Made by a program: the position numbers and the translations under genes. Shown here one piece after another: positions 1-7,441 of a stretch of DNA of 64,000 bases (positions within the stretch are counted from its first letter, which is position 1; each line of letters starts with the position of its first letter). The notes below the pieces were generated by a model that ran no database searches, was not told the origin of the DNA, and worked only from the letters and a program-made list of their open reading frames with translations. The DNA lies in the NCBI GenBank assembly GCA_020633495.1, contig JACKDR010000010.1:186001-250000 (forward strand). The letters run 5' to 3'. Source of the DNA: Kofleriaceae bacterium (GTDB lineage: Bacteria; Myxococcota_A; Polyangia; Haliangiales; Haliangiaceae).

Positions 1-1266
1 GCGGTGCTCGTCGACGAGGCCGAGCGCGTCGTCGGCCGCGGCATCACCAACACCCGCTCCAACTACGACGTCGCGGTCGAGGTCGCCCGGCGCGACGCCA
101 TCACCGACGCGCGCCTGGCGATGACGCTGGGCCTGGTCGGCGACGCCGGCGCGGCGATCGCCCAGGCCTTCTGGGTCGAGCAGGACCTGCTGCGGCTCGA
201 GCGCCTGCGCCAGACCTGCCGGGCCGCCGCCGCGGCGACGCCGGGCGAGGGGCCACGCCTGGCCCCCACCGTCGACATGATCCTGGCCCGACTGTTCGAC
301 GAGGCCGACACGCTGTTCAACGCCGAGGCCCGGACCCGCGGCTCGTTCTTCCGCGACATCGTCGGCGCCCGCTTCCACGCCCTCGCCGAGGAGGTCTGCC
401 AGCGCGGCGCGATCGACTTCGAGCGCCTGCTCGGCGTCTACGACCGGGCGATCCTCGAGGCCGAGAACGAGGTCATCGACGCCTCGTTCGACGAGATGTT
501 CGCGGCCGCGATCGAGCGCGCCGGCGTCGAGGGCCCGGCCCGCGACGCCGCGCTGGCCGCGGCCGAGCGCGCCGGCGGCGAGGCGATCGACCTGGCCGGC
601 TTCGTCGGCACCGGCTACGGCCGGGCCCGCCTGCCGTTCCCGCGCGACTGCATCCGCTCCGAGATCCTGTGCCACGGCCTGGGCGCGTTCACGATGCTGC
701 CGCAGACCCGCACCGTCCTCGACATCGGCGGCCAGGACACCAAGGCGATCCAGGTCGACGAGCGCGGCCTGGTGACGTCGTTCCAGATGAACGACCGCTG
801 CGCCGCCGGCTGCGGCCGCTACCTCGGCTACATCGCCGACGAGCTGTCGCTGGGCCTGCACGAGCTGGGGCCGCTGGCGCTGCAGGCGCGGCGGCCGTCG
901 CGGATCACCTCGACGTGCACGGTCTTCGCCGGCACCGAGATCCGCGACCTGCTGTCGGTGGGCGAGAAGCGCGAGGACGTCCTCAGCGGCCTGCACCGCG
1001 CGATCATCACGCGGGCGATGAGCCTGCTGGCCCGCTCGGGCGGCGTCTACGACGAGCTGACCTTCACCGGCGGCGTCGCCCGCAACGAGGCCGCGGTGGC
1101 GGCGCTGCGCGACATGGTCTTCACCCACTACGGTCCCCGGACCGTCAACGTCCACACCGACTCGATCTACACCGGCGCGCTGGGCGCGGCGCTGTTCGCC
1201 AAGCGCGGCGTGCCGGCGGAAGACCTCGACGACGCCAAGAAGGAGTGCACCGGATGCAGCGCCTGA
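1..1266 (+). CDS. bcrA: Benzoyl-CoA reductase ATPase subunit BcrA (5' truncated)
   Basis: This is one of two ASKHA-fold ATPase subunits that drive ATP-dependent electron transfer into class I benzoyl-CoA reductase in the cytoplasm. The frame is open from base 1, so the true start and the first phosphate-binding motif lie upstream; 421 residues remain, against about 438 in Thauera BcrA. The C-terminal half is close to BcrA: a DIGGQDTKAI phosphate motif, the Fe-S ligand segment NDRCAAGCGRYLGYIADE, STCTVFAGTEIRDLLS, and FTGGVARNEAAV near the end. The N-terminal half holds NTRSNYDVA and the GTGYGRA motif. It overlaps bcrD by 13 bp, as expected for a bcrCBAD-type operon; bcrC and bcrB would lie off the left edge. 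BzdQ of the Azoarcus-type enzyme is the alternative name. The family assignment is very secure, the subunit name slightly less so. Confidence 0.92.
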   Translation, partial: AVLVDEAERVVGRGITNTRSNYDVAVEVARRDAITDARLAMTLGLVGDAGAAIAQAFWVEQDLLRLERLRQTCRAAAAATPGEGPRLAPTVDMILARLFDEADTLFNAEARTRGSFFRDIVGARFHALAEEVCQRGAIDFERLLGVYDRAILEAENEVIDASFDEMFAAAIERAGVEGPARDAALAAAERAGGEAIDLAGFVGTGYGRARLPFPRDCIRSEILCHGLGAFTMLPQTRTVLDIGGQDTKAIQVDERGLVTSFQMNDRCAAGCGRYLGYIADELSLGLHELGPLALQARRPSRITSTCTVFAGTEIRDLLSVGEKREDVLSGLHRAIITRAMSLLARSGGVYDELTFTGGVARNEAAVAALRDMVFTHYGPRTVNVHTDSIYTGALGAALFAKRGVPAEDLDDAKKECTGCSA

Positions 1267-2129
1267 CCTGTGCCGGCATCGACGTCGGCTCGAGCTCGAT
1301 CAAGGTGGCGATCGTCGACGACGACGGCGCCTCCGCCCAGCTGCGCACGACCGTCGTCGAGCGGATCCGCCGCCGCGACCCCCGGGTCGTGATGCGCGCC
1401 ACCGTCGACAGCGCCCTCGCCGACGTCCAGCTGGACCTCGGCGACCTGGCCTACGTGGCGTCGACCGGCGACGGCGACGTCGCCGAGGGCGTGCGCACCG
1501 GCCACTTCTACGGCATGACCTGCCACGCCCGCGGCGGGCTGTTCCTCGAGCCGCGCGCCCGCGCGGTGCTCGACGTCGGGGCGCTGTGGGCCCGGGCGAT
1601 CGTCGTCGACGACCGCTCGAAGGTCATCAACAGCCGCATGACCTCGCAGTGCGCGGCCGGCACCGGGCAGTTCATCGAGAACATCGCCCGCTACCTGGGG
1701 GTCCGGCTCGACGAGGTCGGCCCGCTGTCGCTGACCGCGACCCGGCCCGAGCCGGTGTCGGGCATCTGCGCGGTGCTGGCCGAGACCGACGTCATCAACA
1801 TGGTGTCGCGCGGCATCTCGACCGCCGAGATCCTGCGCGGCATCCACGAGTCGGTGGCGATCCGGCTGGCCAAGCTGCTGCGCTCGGCCAAGGCGACCTC
1901 GCCGGTGCTGGTCACCGGCGGCCTCGCCTCCGACGCCGGCCTGCTGCGCTGCCTGACCGAGCGGCTCAACGAGGGCGGCCGCGAGACCGAGCTGGTCACT
2001 CACCGGCTGTCGATCCACGCCGGCGCGATCGGCGCCGCGCTGTGGGGCGCGTTCCGCCGCCGCAAGCTCGACGCGCAGCGCGCTGCCGAGCTCAGCGGGC
2101 CTCGGCCTCCAGTCGCGCCCAGTCCTTGA
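1254..2129 (+). CDS. bcrD: Benzoyl-CoA reductase ATPase subunit BcrD
   Basis: This is the second ATPase subunit of ATP-dependent benzoyl-CoA reductase (291 aa, matching the roughly 280-aa BcrD family). It opens with the phosphate-1 motif AGIDVGSSSIKVAIVDDDG. Then come VASTGDGD, RTGHFYGMTCHARG, AVLDVGALWARAI, the Fe-S cluster segment MTSQCAAGTGQFIENIARYL and a second cysteine in GICAVLAETDVINMVSRGIS. VTGGLASDAGLL and GAIGAALWGAFR close the fold. Almost every block aligns with Thauera BcrD from memory. The ATG start lies inside the end of bcrA, implying translational coupling. The 3' end overlaps the convergent FNR-type gene by 38 bp. The gene pair implies a class I (oxygen-sensitive, ATP-consuming) benzoyl-CoA pathway. 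Confidence 0.93.
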   Translation: MQRLTCAGIDVGSSSIKVAIVDDDGASAQLRTTVVERIRRRDPRVVMRATVDSALADVQLDLGDLAYVASTGDGDVAEGVRTGHFYGMTCHARGGLFLEPRARAVLDVGALWARAIVVDDRSKVINSRMTSQCAAGTGQFIENIARYLGVRLDEVGPLSLTATRPEPVSGICAVLAETDVINMVSRGISTAEILRGIHESVAIRLAKLLRSAKATSPVLVTGGLASDAGLLRCLTERLNEGGRETELVTHRLSIHAGAIGAALWGAFRRRKLDAQRAAELSGPRPPVAPSP

Positions 2130-2742
2130 CCGTCACGCTGGTCCGGGTCAGGTCGATCGCGCCGTCGTCGCGCAGCCGGGCCAGCGCGCGCGACAGGGTC
2201 TCGGGCACCATGCCGAGCAGCGACGCCAGGACCTGCCGCGACACGTGGGCGCTCTCGCCGTCCTGATCGTCGAGCAGCCACCGCGCCACCCGCTGGGTCG
2301 CCGAGCCGTCGACGCCGGCGCCGCGCGGCGCGTCGTGGGTGGTCGCGCGCAGCACCTGCTCGAGCGCCATCCGCGCCGGCGTGCCCACCGGGCCCAGCCA
2401 GGTGTCGATCGTGTCGCGGGTCGCGCCGCACAGCACGGTCGGCTCGGTGGCGCGAACGCTGTCGGCGTAGGTGCCCTGGACCAGCGCCTCGAGCCCGACG
2501 AAGGTGCCGGCGCTGCGCACGGCGCGCGGCCGCTCGACCCCGTCGGCGCCGCTGCGCGACAGCAGCACCGCGCCGCGCTTGACGAACCACACCGTGTGCG
2601 CCGGCTCGCCCTCGAGACAGATCGCCTCGTCCCGGCGTCGCTTGCGATCGATCAGCGGGCAGCGGCCGCCGTAGCGGACGCCCGCGGCGCTACCGCAGGG
2701 ACAGGAACAGCAGCTGGTGATCCGATCGTCCGACGCCGGCAT
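2092..2742 (-). CDS. FNR-type Crp/Fnr transcriptional regulator with Fe-S-like cysteines
   Basis: This 216-aa Crp/Fnr-family regulator has an N-terminal cyclic-nucleotide-like beta-barrel and a C-terminal winged helix. Cysteines 11, 12, 14, 16 and 28 cluster at the N-terminus. Cys105, in PTVLCGATRDTID, sits where FNR carries its central cluster ligand Cys122. The recognition helix reads PETLSRALARL, so Glu181, Ser184 and Arg185 match the E-x-x-S-R contact residues with which FNR reads TTGAT half-sites. It is therefore probably an oxygen-sensing [4Fe-4S] FNR relative; the Cys spacing differs from E. coli FNR. It converges on bcrAD, and Crp/Fnr regulators such as AadR control anaerobic aromatic catabolism elsewhere. 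The likely target is the perfect FNR box ahead of the hcr operon at 23884. Confidence 0.85.
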   Translation of the reverse strand: MPASDDRITSCCSCPCGSAAGVRYGGRCPLIDRKRRRDEAICLEGEPAHTVWFVKRGAVLLSRSGADGVERPRAVRSAGTFVGLEALVQGTYADSVRATEPTVLCGATRDTIDTWLGPVGTPARMALEQVLRATTHDAPRGAGVDGSATQRVARWLLDDQDGESAHVSRQVLASLLGMVPETLSRALARLRDDGAIDLTRTSVTVKDWARLEAEAR

Positions 2743-2915
2743 GAGGACGGGTCAAGCAACGACCGCGCCAGCGGCGCGACGTGGGGCGTCATGCGTCATG
2801 TCGCAGGGTCCGGCGGCGGGCGGCGGCGACCCGCTCCGGGCCGCGCAGGCTTTGCGTGGGCCCGGCGCAAGCGCTGCTCGACTCGCCGCGAAGTCGCCCA
2901 CTTGGCGACCGGGTC

Positions 2916-2929
2916 TTGACCCCGGTCAA
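2916..2929. promoter_or_regulatory. Candidate Crp/Fnr box TTGAC-N4-GTCAA
   Basis: The sequence TTGACCCCGGTCAA has perfect inverted arms and matches the TTGA-N6-TCAA core bound by FNR/DNR/FixK-type regulators. It lies 174 bp upstream of the FNR-type gene start at 2742 (read leftward) and 20 bp beyond the end of the neighbouring membrane-protein gene, in the only intergenic space of the regulator. Autoregulation is a plausible inference. No clear -10 was found near it. Confidence 0.4.
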
Positions 2930-2948
2930 CGGCGCCCGGGCGCGCGGC

Positions 2949-3602
2949 TCAGTAGGTCCAGCCCAGGACGCCCAGGCCGACGACGTCGAGCACGATCGCG
3001 ACCGCGTAGATCACGCCGATCGCGATCAGCTTGGTCCGCATCCGGCGCGCCGCCATCACCAGCAGGGCGGCGACGTAGAAGTGGAAGTAGCCGAGCAGGA
3101 AGATCAGCCAGACCCCGGCGGGGGTCCCGTCCCAGAACGCGTAGTCCCAGATCAGCAGCCCGCCGCGGTTGAGGAACAGCTCCACGATCACGCAGAACGC
3201 CGAGTACGCCGCCGCCCAGAACCACGCCTCGGGGATGCCGAGGACCCGACCGTCCCGCCGCGGCGACAGCGTGTTGGCGTAGATCAGGCCCGACAGCGCG
3301 AACATGAACATGATCTCGATGTTCCAGCCGACCATCGTGCGCAGCGCGGTCGGCCCGGGCGCGGTCCACAGCGCCGAGCGCCCCGACAGGACCAGGATCC
3401 AGCCGTTGATGGACTCGTTGACGAAGTCCATGCCGAAGATGGTCAGCCCGGCGAGGACGACGTTCCAGTCGCCGCTGCGGCGGGCGCGCCGGACCTCCTG
3501 CGCGTACGCGTAGAAGACGATCGCCAGCAGCGGGATCACGTACCACTGCAGCGTGTGCGGATCGCGCAGCCCGACCAGCGCGCGCTGCGACGCCTCGGTC
3601 AT
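2949..3602 (-). CDS. Conserved multi-pass membrane protein, function unknown
   Basis: This 217-aa integral membrane protein shows about six hydrophobic segments: residues 17-35 (WYVIPLLAIVFYAYA), a segment around GLTIFGMDFVNESINGWILV, then others near IEIMFMFALSGLIYA, WFWAAAYSAFCVIVELFL, WLIFLLGYFHFYVAALLVMA and a C-terminal stretch of Ile/Val/Leu. No catalytic motif is recognised. The start at 3602 was chosen over longer in-frame extensions because a TACGAT hexamer lies exactly six bases upstream, the leaderless arrangement seen at many genes here, and the upstream translation is arginine-rich. The gene stands alone between the FNR-type gene and another small membrane protein, both on the same strand. 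Confidence 0.75.
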   Translation of the reverse strand: MTEASQRALVGLRDPHTLQWYVIPLLAIVFYAYAQEVRRARRSGDWNVVLAGLTIFGMDFVNESINGWILVLSGRSALWTAPGPTALRTMVGWNIEIMFMFALSGLIYANTLSPRRDGRVLGIPEAWFWAAAYSAFCVIVELFLNRGGLLIWDYAFWDGTPAGVWLIFLLGYFHFYVAALLVMAARRMRTKLIAIGVIYAVAIVLDVVGLGVLGWTY

Positions 3603-3608
3603 GCCGCG

Positions 3609-3614
3609 ATCGTA
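3609..3614 (-). promoter_or_regulatory. -10 element TACGAT of a leaderless gene
   Basis: On the minus strand TACGAT is followed by six bases and then the ATG at 3602. This fits a TANNNT -10 with transcription beginning at or next to the start codon. Confidence 0.5.
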
Positions 3615-3685
3615 CGCGCCGCCGCGCCGCCGCGACCGCGGCACGATGTCGCCGCGCGCGCCGACGGGCCCCGGACCGGATGGGG

Positions 3686-4147
3686 CTAGGTGACGACCCT
3701 GGCGGCCGGACAGCGCCGCGTCAGGTAGCCGAGCAGCTGCTCCCAGTCGTCCTTGGCCTTCATCACCAGCCGGTGTTCGGCGGTCTTCACCTCGAGCCAG
3801 TGGCTGACGAACATCCGCGCGGAGTCGGACGTCACGTAGTGCCGGACCAGGACGACCGCCTCGGGCGTGTCGCGCACCGCGTGCATCACCGGCCGCATCC
3901 GCTCCGGCGAGGTCTTGCGGGCGGCGGCCCGGCCGATCAGCACGATCACGCCGCCGAAGCCGGCGACCACCACCGCGATCCCCCACTGCTGGTACGCGAC
4001 GCCGTAGAGCAGCCCCATGCCGAGGAACAGCGCCGCGACCAGCGTCATGCCGCGACGGAAGCCCGCGGCGGTCTGGTCGATCGCCTGTTCCATCCGCACC
4101 AGCAGCTGCGCCAGCTCCCCGGTCTCCAGCGGTCGTGGGTCCGCCAT
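3686..4147 (-). CDS. Small two-TM membrane protein, function unknown
   Basis: This 153-aa protein has a charged N-terminal helix (ELAQLLVRMEQAIDQTAAGF), two closely spaced membrane helices (about residues 34-50 and 55-73) and a soluble C-terminal domain of about 75 residues ending in RRCPAARVVT. No known family is recognised. A TAGCCT hexamer six bases upstream of ATG 4147 supports this start and a leaderless transcript. It is divergent from the EthA-like monooxygenase gene at 4252, with about 100 bp between them that carries both promoters. Confidence 0.7.
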   Translation of the reverse strand: MADPRPLETGELAQLLVRMEQAIDQTAAGFRRGMTLVAALFLGMGLLYGVAYQQWGIAVVVAGFGGVIVLIGRAAARKTSPERMRPVMHAVRDTPEAVVLVRHYVTSDSARMFVSHWLEVKTAEHRLVMKAKDDWEQLLGYLTRRCPAARVVT

Positions 4148-4153
4148 GCGACG

Positions 4154-4159
4154 AGGCTA
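4154..4159 (-). promoter_or_regulatory. -10 element TAGCCT of a leaderless gene
   Basis: On the minus strand TAGCCT is followed by six bases and the ATG at 4147, the same geometry as at several other genes of the window. Confidence 0.5.
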
Positions 4160-4251
4160 GCGTCTCCCGGCGCCGCTGTACACGGCCACGCCGACGGCGC
4201 CGCGGCGAAGTCCGGCAACCTCGGCCGCGGTTCGTCGTACAGTCTCGTCTC

Positions 4252-5772
4252 ATGAGCGAGCACCTGGACGTCGTGATCGTCGGCGCCGGCCTGTCCGGCG
4301 TCGCGGCGGCCTACCACCTGCAGACCGCGCTGCCGGCCAAGCGCTACGCGGTCCTCGAGGGGCGCGGCGCGATCGGCGGCACCTGGGATCTGTTCCGCTA
4401 CCCGGGGATCCGCTCGGACTCGGACATGTACACGCTCGGCTACTCGTTCCGGCCGTGGCGGAGCGACGCCGCGCTCGCCGACGGCCCCAGCATCCGGACC
4501 TACATCGAGGACACCGCGCGCGATCACGGCATCGACCGCAAGATCCGCTTCCACCACCGCGTCGAGCGCGCGGCGTGGTCGAGCGCGACCTCGCGGTGGA
4601 CGCTCGAGGGCACCCGCGTCGACGACGGCACGCCGTTCTCGTTGACCTGCGGGTTCCTGTTCATGTGCAGCGGCTACTACGCCTACGACGCCGGCCACAC
4701 CCCGGCCATCCCCGGCGCCGACCAGTTCGGCGGCCGGATCGTCCACCCGCAGGCGTGGCCCGAGGATCTCGACTACGCCGGCAAGCGCGTGATCGTGATC
4801 GGCAGCGGCGCCACCGCGGTGACGCTGGTGCCCGAGCTGGCCAAGCAGGCCGCCCACGTCACGATGCTGCAGCGGTCGCCGACCTACGTGGTGTCGCGGC
4901 CGCCCACCGACAAGATCGCGAGCTGGCTGCAGCGGCGCCTGCCCGCCGGGGTCGCCCACGACCTCACGCGGTGGAAGAACGTCATGCTCGGCAAGGCGTT
5001 CTACGACTTCTGCCGCCGCTTCCCCGACGCCGCGCGCCGGATGATCACCCGTGGCGTGCGCGCCCAGCTCGGCCCCGACTTCGACGTCGCCACCCACTTC
5101 TCGCCCCGCTACGCGCCCTGGGATCAGCGGCTGTGCCTGGTGCCCGACAACGACCTGTTCCGCGCCATCCGCGGCGGCGGCGTCGACGTCGTCACCGACG
5201 AGATCGAGCGCTACTCCGCGACCGGCCTGGCGCTGCGCTCGGGGCGCCGGCTCGACGCCGATCTCGTGGTCACCGCCACCGGCCTACGGCTGCTGTTCCT
5301 CGGCGGCCTGCGGCTCACCGTCGACGGCAAGGCCGTCGACCCCGCGACCCGCAAGGTCTACAAGGGCGCGATGATCAGCGGCGTGCCGAACCTGGCGCTG
5401 GCGCTCGGCTACACCAACGCGTCGTGGACGCTCAAGTGCGAGCTGATCGTCCAGTACGTGTGCCGGCTGCTCGCCTACATGGACCGCCACGACTTCGCCA
5501 GCTGCGTGCCGCGGCCCGGCGCCGACGTCGGCGACGAGCCGCTGCTCGATCTGTCGTCGGGCTACGTCCAGCGCGCGCTGCCCGGGTTGCCGCGCCAGGG
5601 CTCGAAGGTGCCGTGGAAGCTGTACCAGAGCTACGTCCGCGACCTCGCGATGCTGCGCCACGGCAAGCTCGCCGACGGCAACCTCGTGTTCACCGCGGCG
5701 TCGGCGCGCGACCGCGCCTACGCGACCACGGCGACGCCGGCGGCGACGGCGACCGGCGCGCGACCCGGGTAG
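4252..5772 (+). CDS. ethA: EthA-like flavin-containing (Baeyer-Villiger) monooxygenase
   Basis: This 506-aa FAD/NADPH-dependent monooxygenase is predicted to insert one oxygen atom into ketones (Baeyer-Villiger) or oxidise sulfur compounds. The N-terminal FAD motif is GAGLSG (residues 11-16), followed by GGTWDLFRYPGIRSDSDMYT, nearly identical to mycobacterial EthA. The Baeyer-Villiger fingerprint F-x-G-x-x-x-H-x-x-x-W-P is present as FGGRIVHPQAWP, and a second dinucleotide site reads VIVIGSGATAVT. Later blocks such as PWDQRLCLVP and GYTNASWTLK also match EthA, and the length is close to its 489 aa. The ATG at 4252 was chosen because family homology starts there and TACAGT lies eight bases upstream. 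No substrate can be inferred from the neighbours. Confidence 0.9.
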   Translation: MSEHLDVVIVGAGLSGVAAAYHLQTALPAKRYAVLEGRGAIGGTWDLFRYPGIRSDSDMYTLGYSFRPWRSDAALADGPSIRTYIEDTARDHGIDRKIRFHHRVERAAWSSATSRWTLEGTRVDDGTPFSLTCGFLFMCSGYYAYDAGHTPAIPGADQFGGRIVHPQAWPEDLDYAGKRVIVIGSGATAVTLVPELAKQAAHVTMLQRSPTYVVSRPPTDKIASWLQRRLPAGVAHDLTRWKNVMLGKAFYDFCRRFPDAARRMITRGVRAQLGPDFDVATHFSPRYAPWDQRLCLVPDNDLFRAIRGGGVDVVTDEIERYSATGLALRSGRRLDADLVVTATGLRLLFLGGLRLTVDGKAVDPATRKVYKGAMISGVPNLALALGYTNASWTLKCELIVQYVCRLLAYMDRHDFASCVPRPGADVGDEPLLDLSSGYVQRALPGLPRQGSKVPWKLYQSYVRDLAMLRHGKLADGNLVFTAASARDRAYATTATPAATATGARPG

Positions 5773-5802
5773 GCGGTCACGCGTGGCGCGCGGCAGCGCG
5801 GC

Positions 5803-6066
5803 TCAGCCCAGGTGGGCCCAGCAGTGGCCGCAGCGCGACGCGTTGCGCAGGCCGATCGCGCCGCACGTGGGACAGGTCTTGACCTCCGGCTCGGGCCCGA
5901 GGTCGAGGGCCGCGACCAGGTTCTGCCACGCGGCCACCATCGGCGCCGGCTCGGTCCCGGTCAGCTCCTGATCGAACTTGGCGATCAGGCCACGGAGCCT
6001 GGAGCGCTTGGCGTCCGGGTGCACGGGCGTGGGACGGGAGGTCGAGGTCGAGGTCGAGGTCGTCAT
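5803..6066 (-). CDS. Small zinc-ribbon protein
   Basis: This 87-aa protein has a Thr/Ser-rich N-terminus, a helical middle (RLRGLIAKFDQEL ... MVAAWQNLVAALDLG) and a C-terminal zinc ribbon: CPTCG, then nine residues, then CGHC, and a stop soon after. The start at 6066 is set by an AGGAG ribosome-binding site seven bases upstream; the open frame continues further upstream but becomes Arg/Ser-rich and implausible. The zinc ribbon suggests nucleic-acid or protein binding, with no known partner. It is convergent with the ethA-like gene, 30 bp away. Confidence 0.7.
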   Translation of the reverse strand: MTTSTSTSTSRPTPVHPDAKRSRLRGLIAKFDQELTGTEPAPMVAAWQNLVAALDLGPEPEVKTCPTCGAIGLRNASRCGHCWAHLG

Positions 6067-6433
6067 CGTGTCGCTCCTGAGGAGGGGATCGCCGCCGTTC
6101 GCGTCAAGCGCACGACCTTCACGCGACCGGAGTTCCGGGCCGCGTGGCCGTCGAAGGCCGGCGTCGCTGCGCGTCGCGCACCGCGCCGACATGGCCGAGG
6201 ACGCCGCCCAGTCAGGCCGCAACGCCGACGTCGCGGCCATGCGCGACGCCCGAGCTCGCGGTCACTGTGGCCCTCCCGGCGCCCGGGGACAAGGACGTTC
6301 GTGTCATGGTTCGCACACGGGCGAGAACGACGCGGCGGATCGAGACGACGACGTCGCAGGTGGCCCCCGGCGAGCGCGCCGCCGCCGCGGCCGCGGTCAC
6401 CCCGGCCCGCGCCGCCCGTCGTAGGCTCGGGGC
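6067..6433. other. Intergenic region without a recognised gene
   Basis: This 367-bp gap separates two divergent genes. It holds the Shine-Dalgarno of the zinc-ribbon gene at its left end and, at its right end, the -10 hexamer TAGGCT six bases before the GTG of the DUF2804 gene. Open frames inside it are Arg/Ala-rich, lack ribosome-binding sites and resemble no family. Confidence 0.6.
6422..6427 (+). promoter_or_regulatory. -10 element TAGGCT of a leaderless gene
   Basis: TAGGCT, six bases, then the GTG start at 6434. It probably drives the DUF2804 gene and perhaps the three-gene operon. Confidence 0.5.
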
Positions 6434-7408
6434 GTGACCCACGAGCTCGACCGGGAGATCACCGCGGCGGTGGCGCTGTGCCGCCCCGACGGCACCGCCG
6501 CGCCCGAGGCGATCGGCTGGTCGCGCCGCCCCGTCCACCGCTGCGTCGTCGACCGGCCGTGGGGCCGGCGCAAGCGCTGGCACTACTGGGCGGTGGTCAC
6601 GCCGGCGGAGATCGTGTCGCTGACCGTCGTCGATCTCGACTACGCGGGCGCGATCGTCGCGCTGTGGATCGAGCTCGCGACCGGGCGCACCGTGCGCGAC
6701 GCGACGGTGCGACCGCGGGGCTGGCCCGGCCCCTGGCCCGAGGTCGCCGACCGCGGCGACCTCACGCTCGACCACCGCGGCGTCGCCGTCGAGCTGGCCG
6801 ACGCCGGGACCGAGGCGCGCCTCCACGTCCGCGGCCCGCGCCTGCAGCTCGACGTCGAGGTCGCGCGGCCGGCGACGCTCGACACCCTCGGCGTCGCGGT
6901 GGCACGGTCGCCGCGGCGCTTCGCCTACTCGGCCAAGCACGTCGACCTGCCGGCGCGCGGGGCGGTCACCGTCGACGGCGCGCGGCGGCCGCTCGACGGC
7001 TGGGCGTGCCTCGACTGGGGCCGCGGGGTGTGGCCGGCGCGCAGCGCGTGGAACTGGGCGTGCGGCGCCGGCACCGTCGACGGTCGCCGCGTCGGTCTCA
7101 ACCTGGGCGCCCGCTGGACCGACGGCGGCGGCGCCACCGAGAACGCGGTGATCGTCGACGGCCACCTGACCAAGCTGGCCCAGCACGTCGACTTCGCCTG
7201 GGATCGCCGCGATCCGCGGCGGCCGTGGCGGCTGCGCGGTGACGGCGTCGACGTCACGCTGACGCCGGACCACGTCGAGGCGACGCCGGCGTGGCTGCGG
7301 CCGCTCGGCGACCTGCGGGTCGCGTTCGGCCGCTTCGCCGGCCACGTCGGCGACGTCCGCGTCGACGGCGTCCAGGGCTGGGCCGAGGAGCTGCACGCGA
7401 TCTGGTGA
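6434..7408 (+). CDS. DUF2804 family protein
   Basis: This 324-aa protein resembles the DUF2804 family, predicted beta-rich proteins of unknown function. The N-terminus reads AIGWSRRPVHRC, followed by WGRRKRWHYWAVVTP, which suits the family's conserved first strand region. A Trp-rich core contains WACLDWGRGVWP and WNWACGAG, and the C-terminus has FGRFAGHVGDVRVDGVQGWAEE. There is no signal peptide. The GTG start at 6434 is supported by the TAGGCT hexamer six bases upstream. It lies 33 bp ahead of the aminotransferase gene, so the two may be co-transcribed, although the latter also has its own TANNNT element. The reaction is unknown; the Trp/Asp-rich core may bind a hydrophobic or carbohydrate ligand (speculative). 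Confidence 0.75.
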   Translation: MTHELDREITAAVALCRPDGTAAPEAIGWSRRPVHRCVVDRPWGRRKRWHYWAVVTPAEIVSLTVVDLDYAGAIVALWIELATGRTVRDATVRPRGWPGPWPEVADRGDLTLDHRGVAVELADAGTEARLHVRGPRLQLDVEVARPATLDTLGVAVARSPRRFAYSAKHVDLPARGAVTVDGARRPLDGWACLDWGRGVWPARSAWNWACGAGTVDGRRVGLNLGARWTDGGGATENAVIVDGHLTKLAQHVDFAWDRRDPRRPWRLRGDGVDVTLTPDHVEATPAWLRPLGDLRVAFGRFAGHVGDVRVDGVQGWAEELHAIW

Positions 7409-7429
7409 CCCCCGCCGACGGCGCGGTGG

Positions 7430-7435
7430 TAGCGT
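7430..7435 (+). promoter_or_regulatory. -10 element TAGCGT of a leaderless gene
   Basis: TAGCGT, six bases, then the GTG start of the aminotransferase at 7442. This suggests an internal promoter in the operon. Confidence 0.45.
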
Positions 7436-7441
7436 CGCCGC

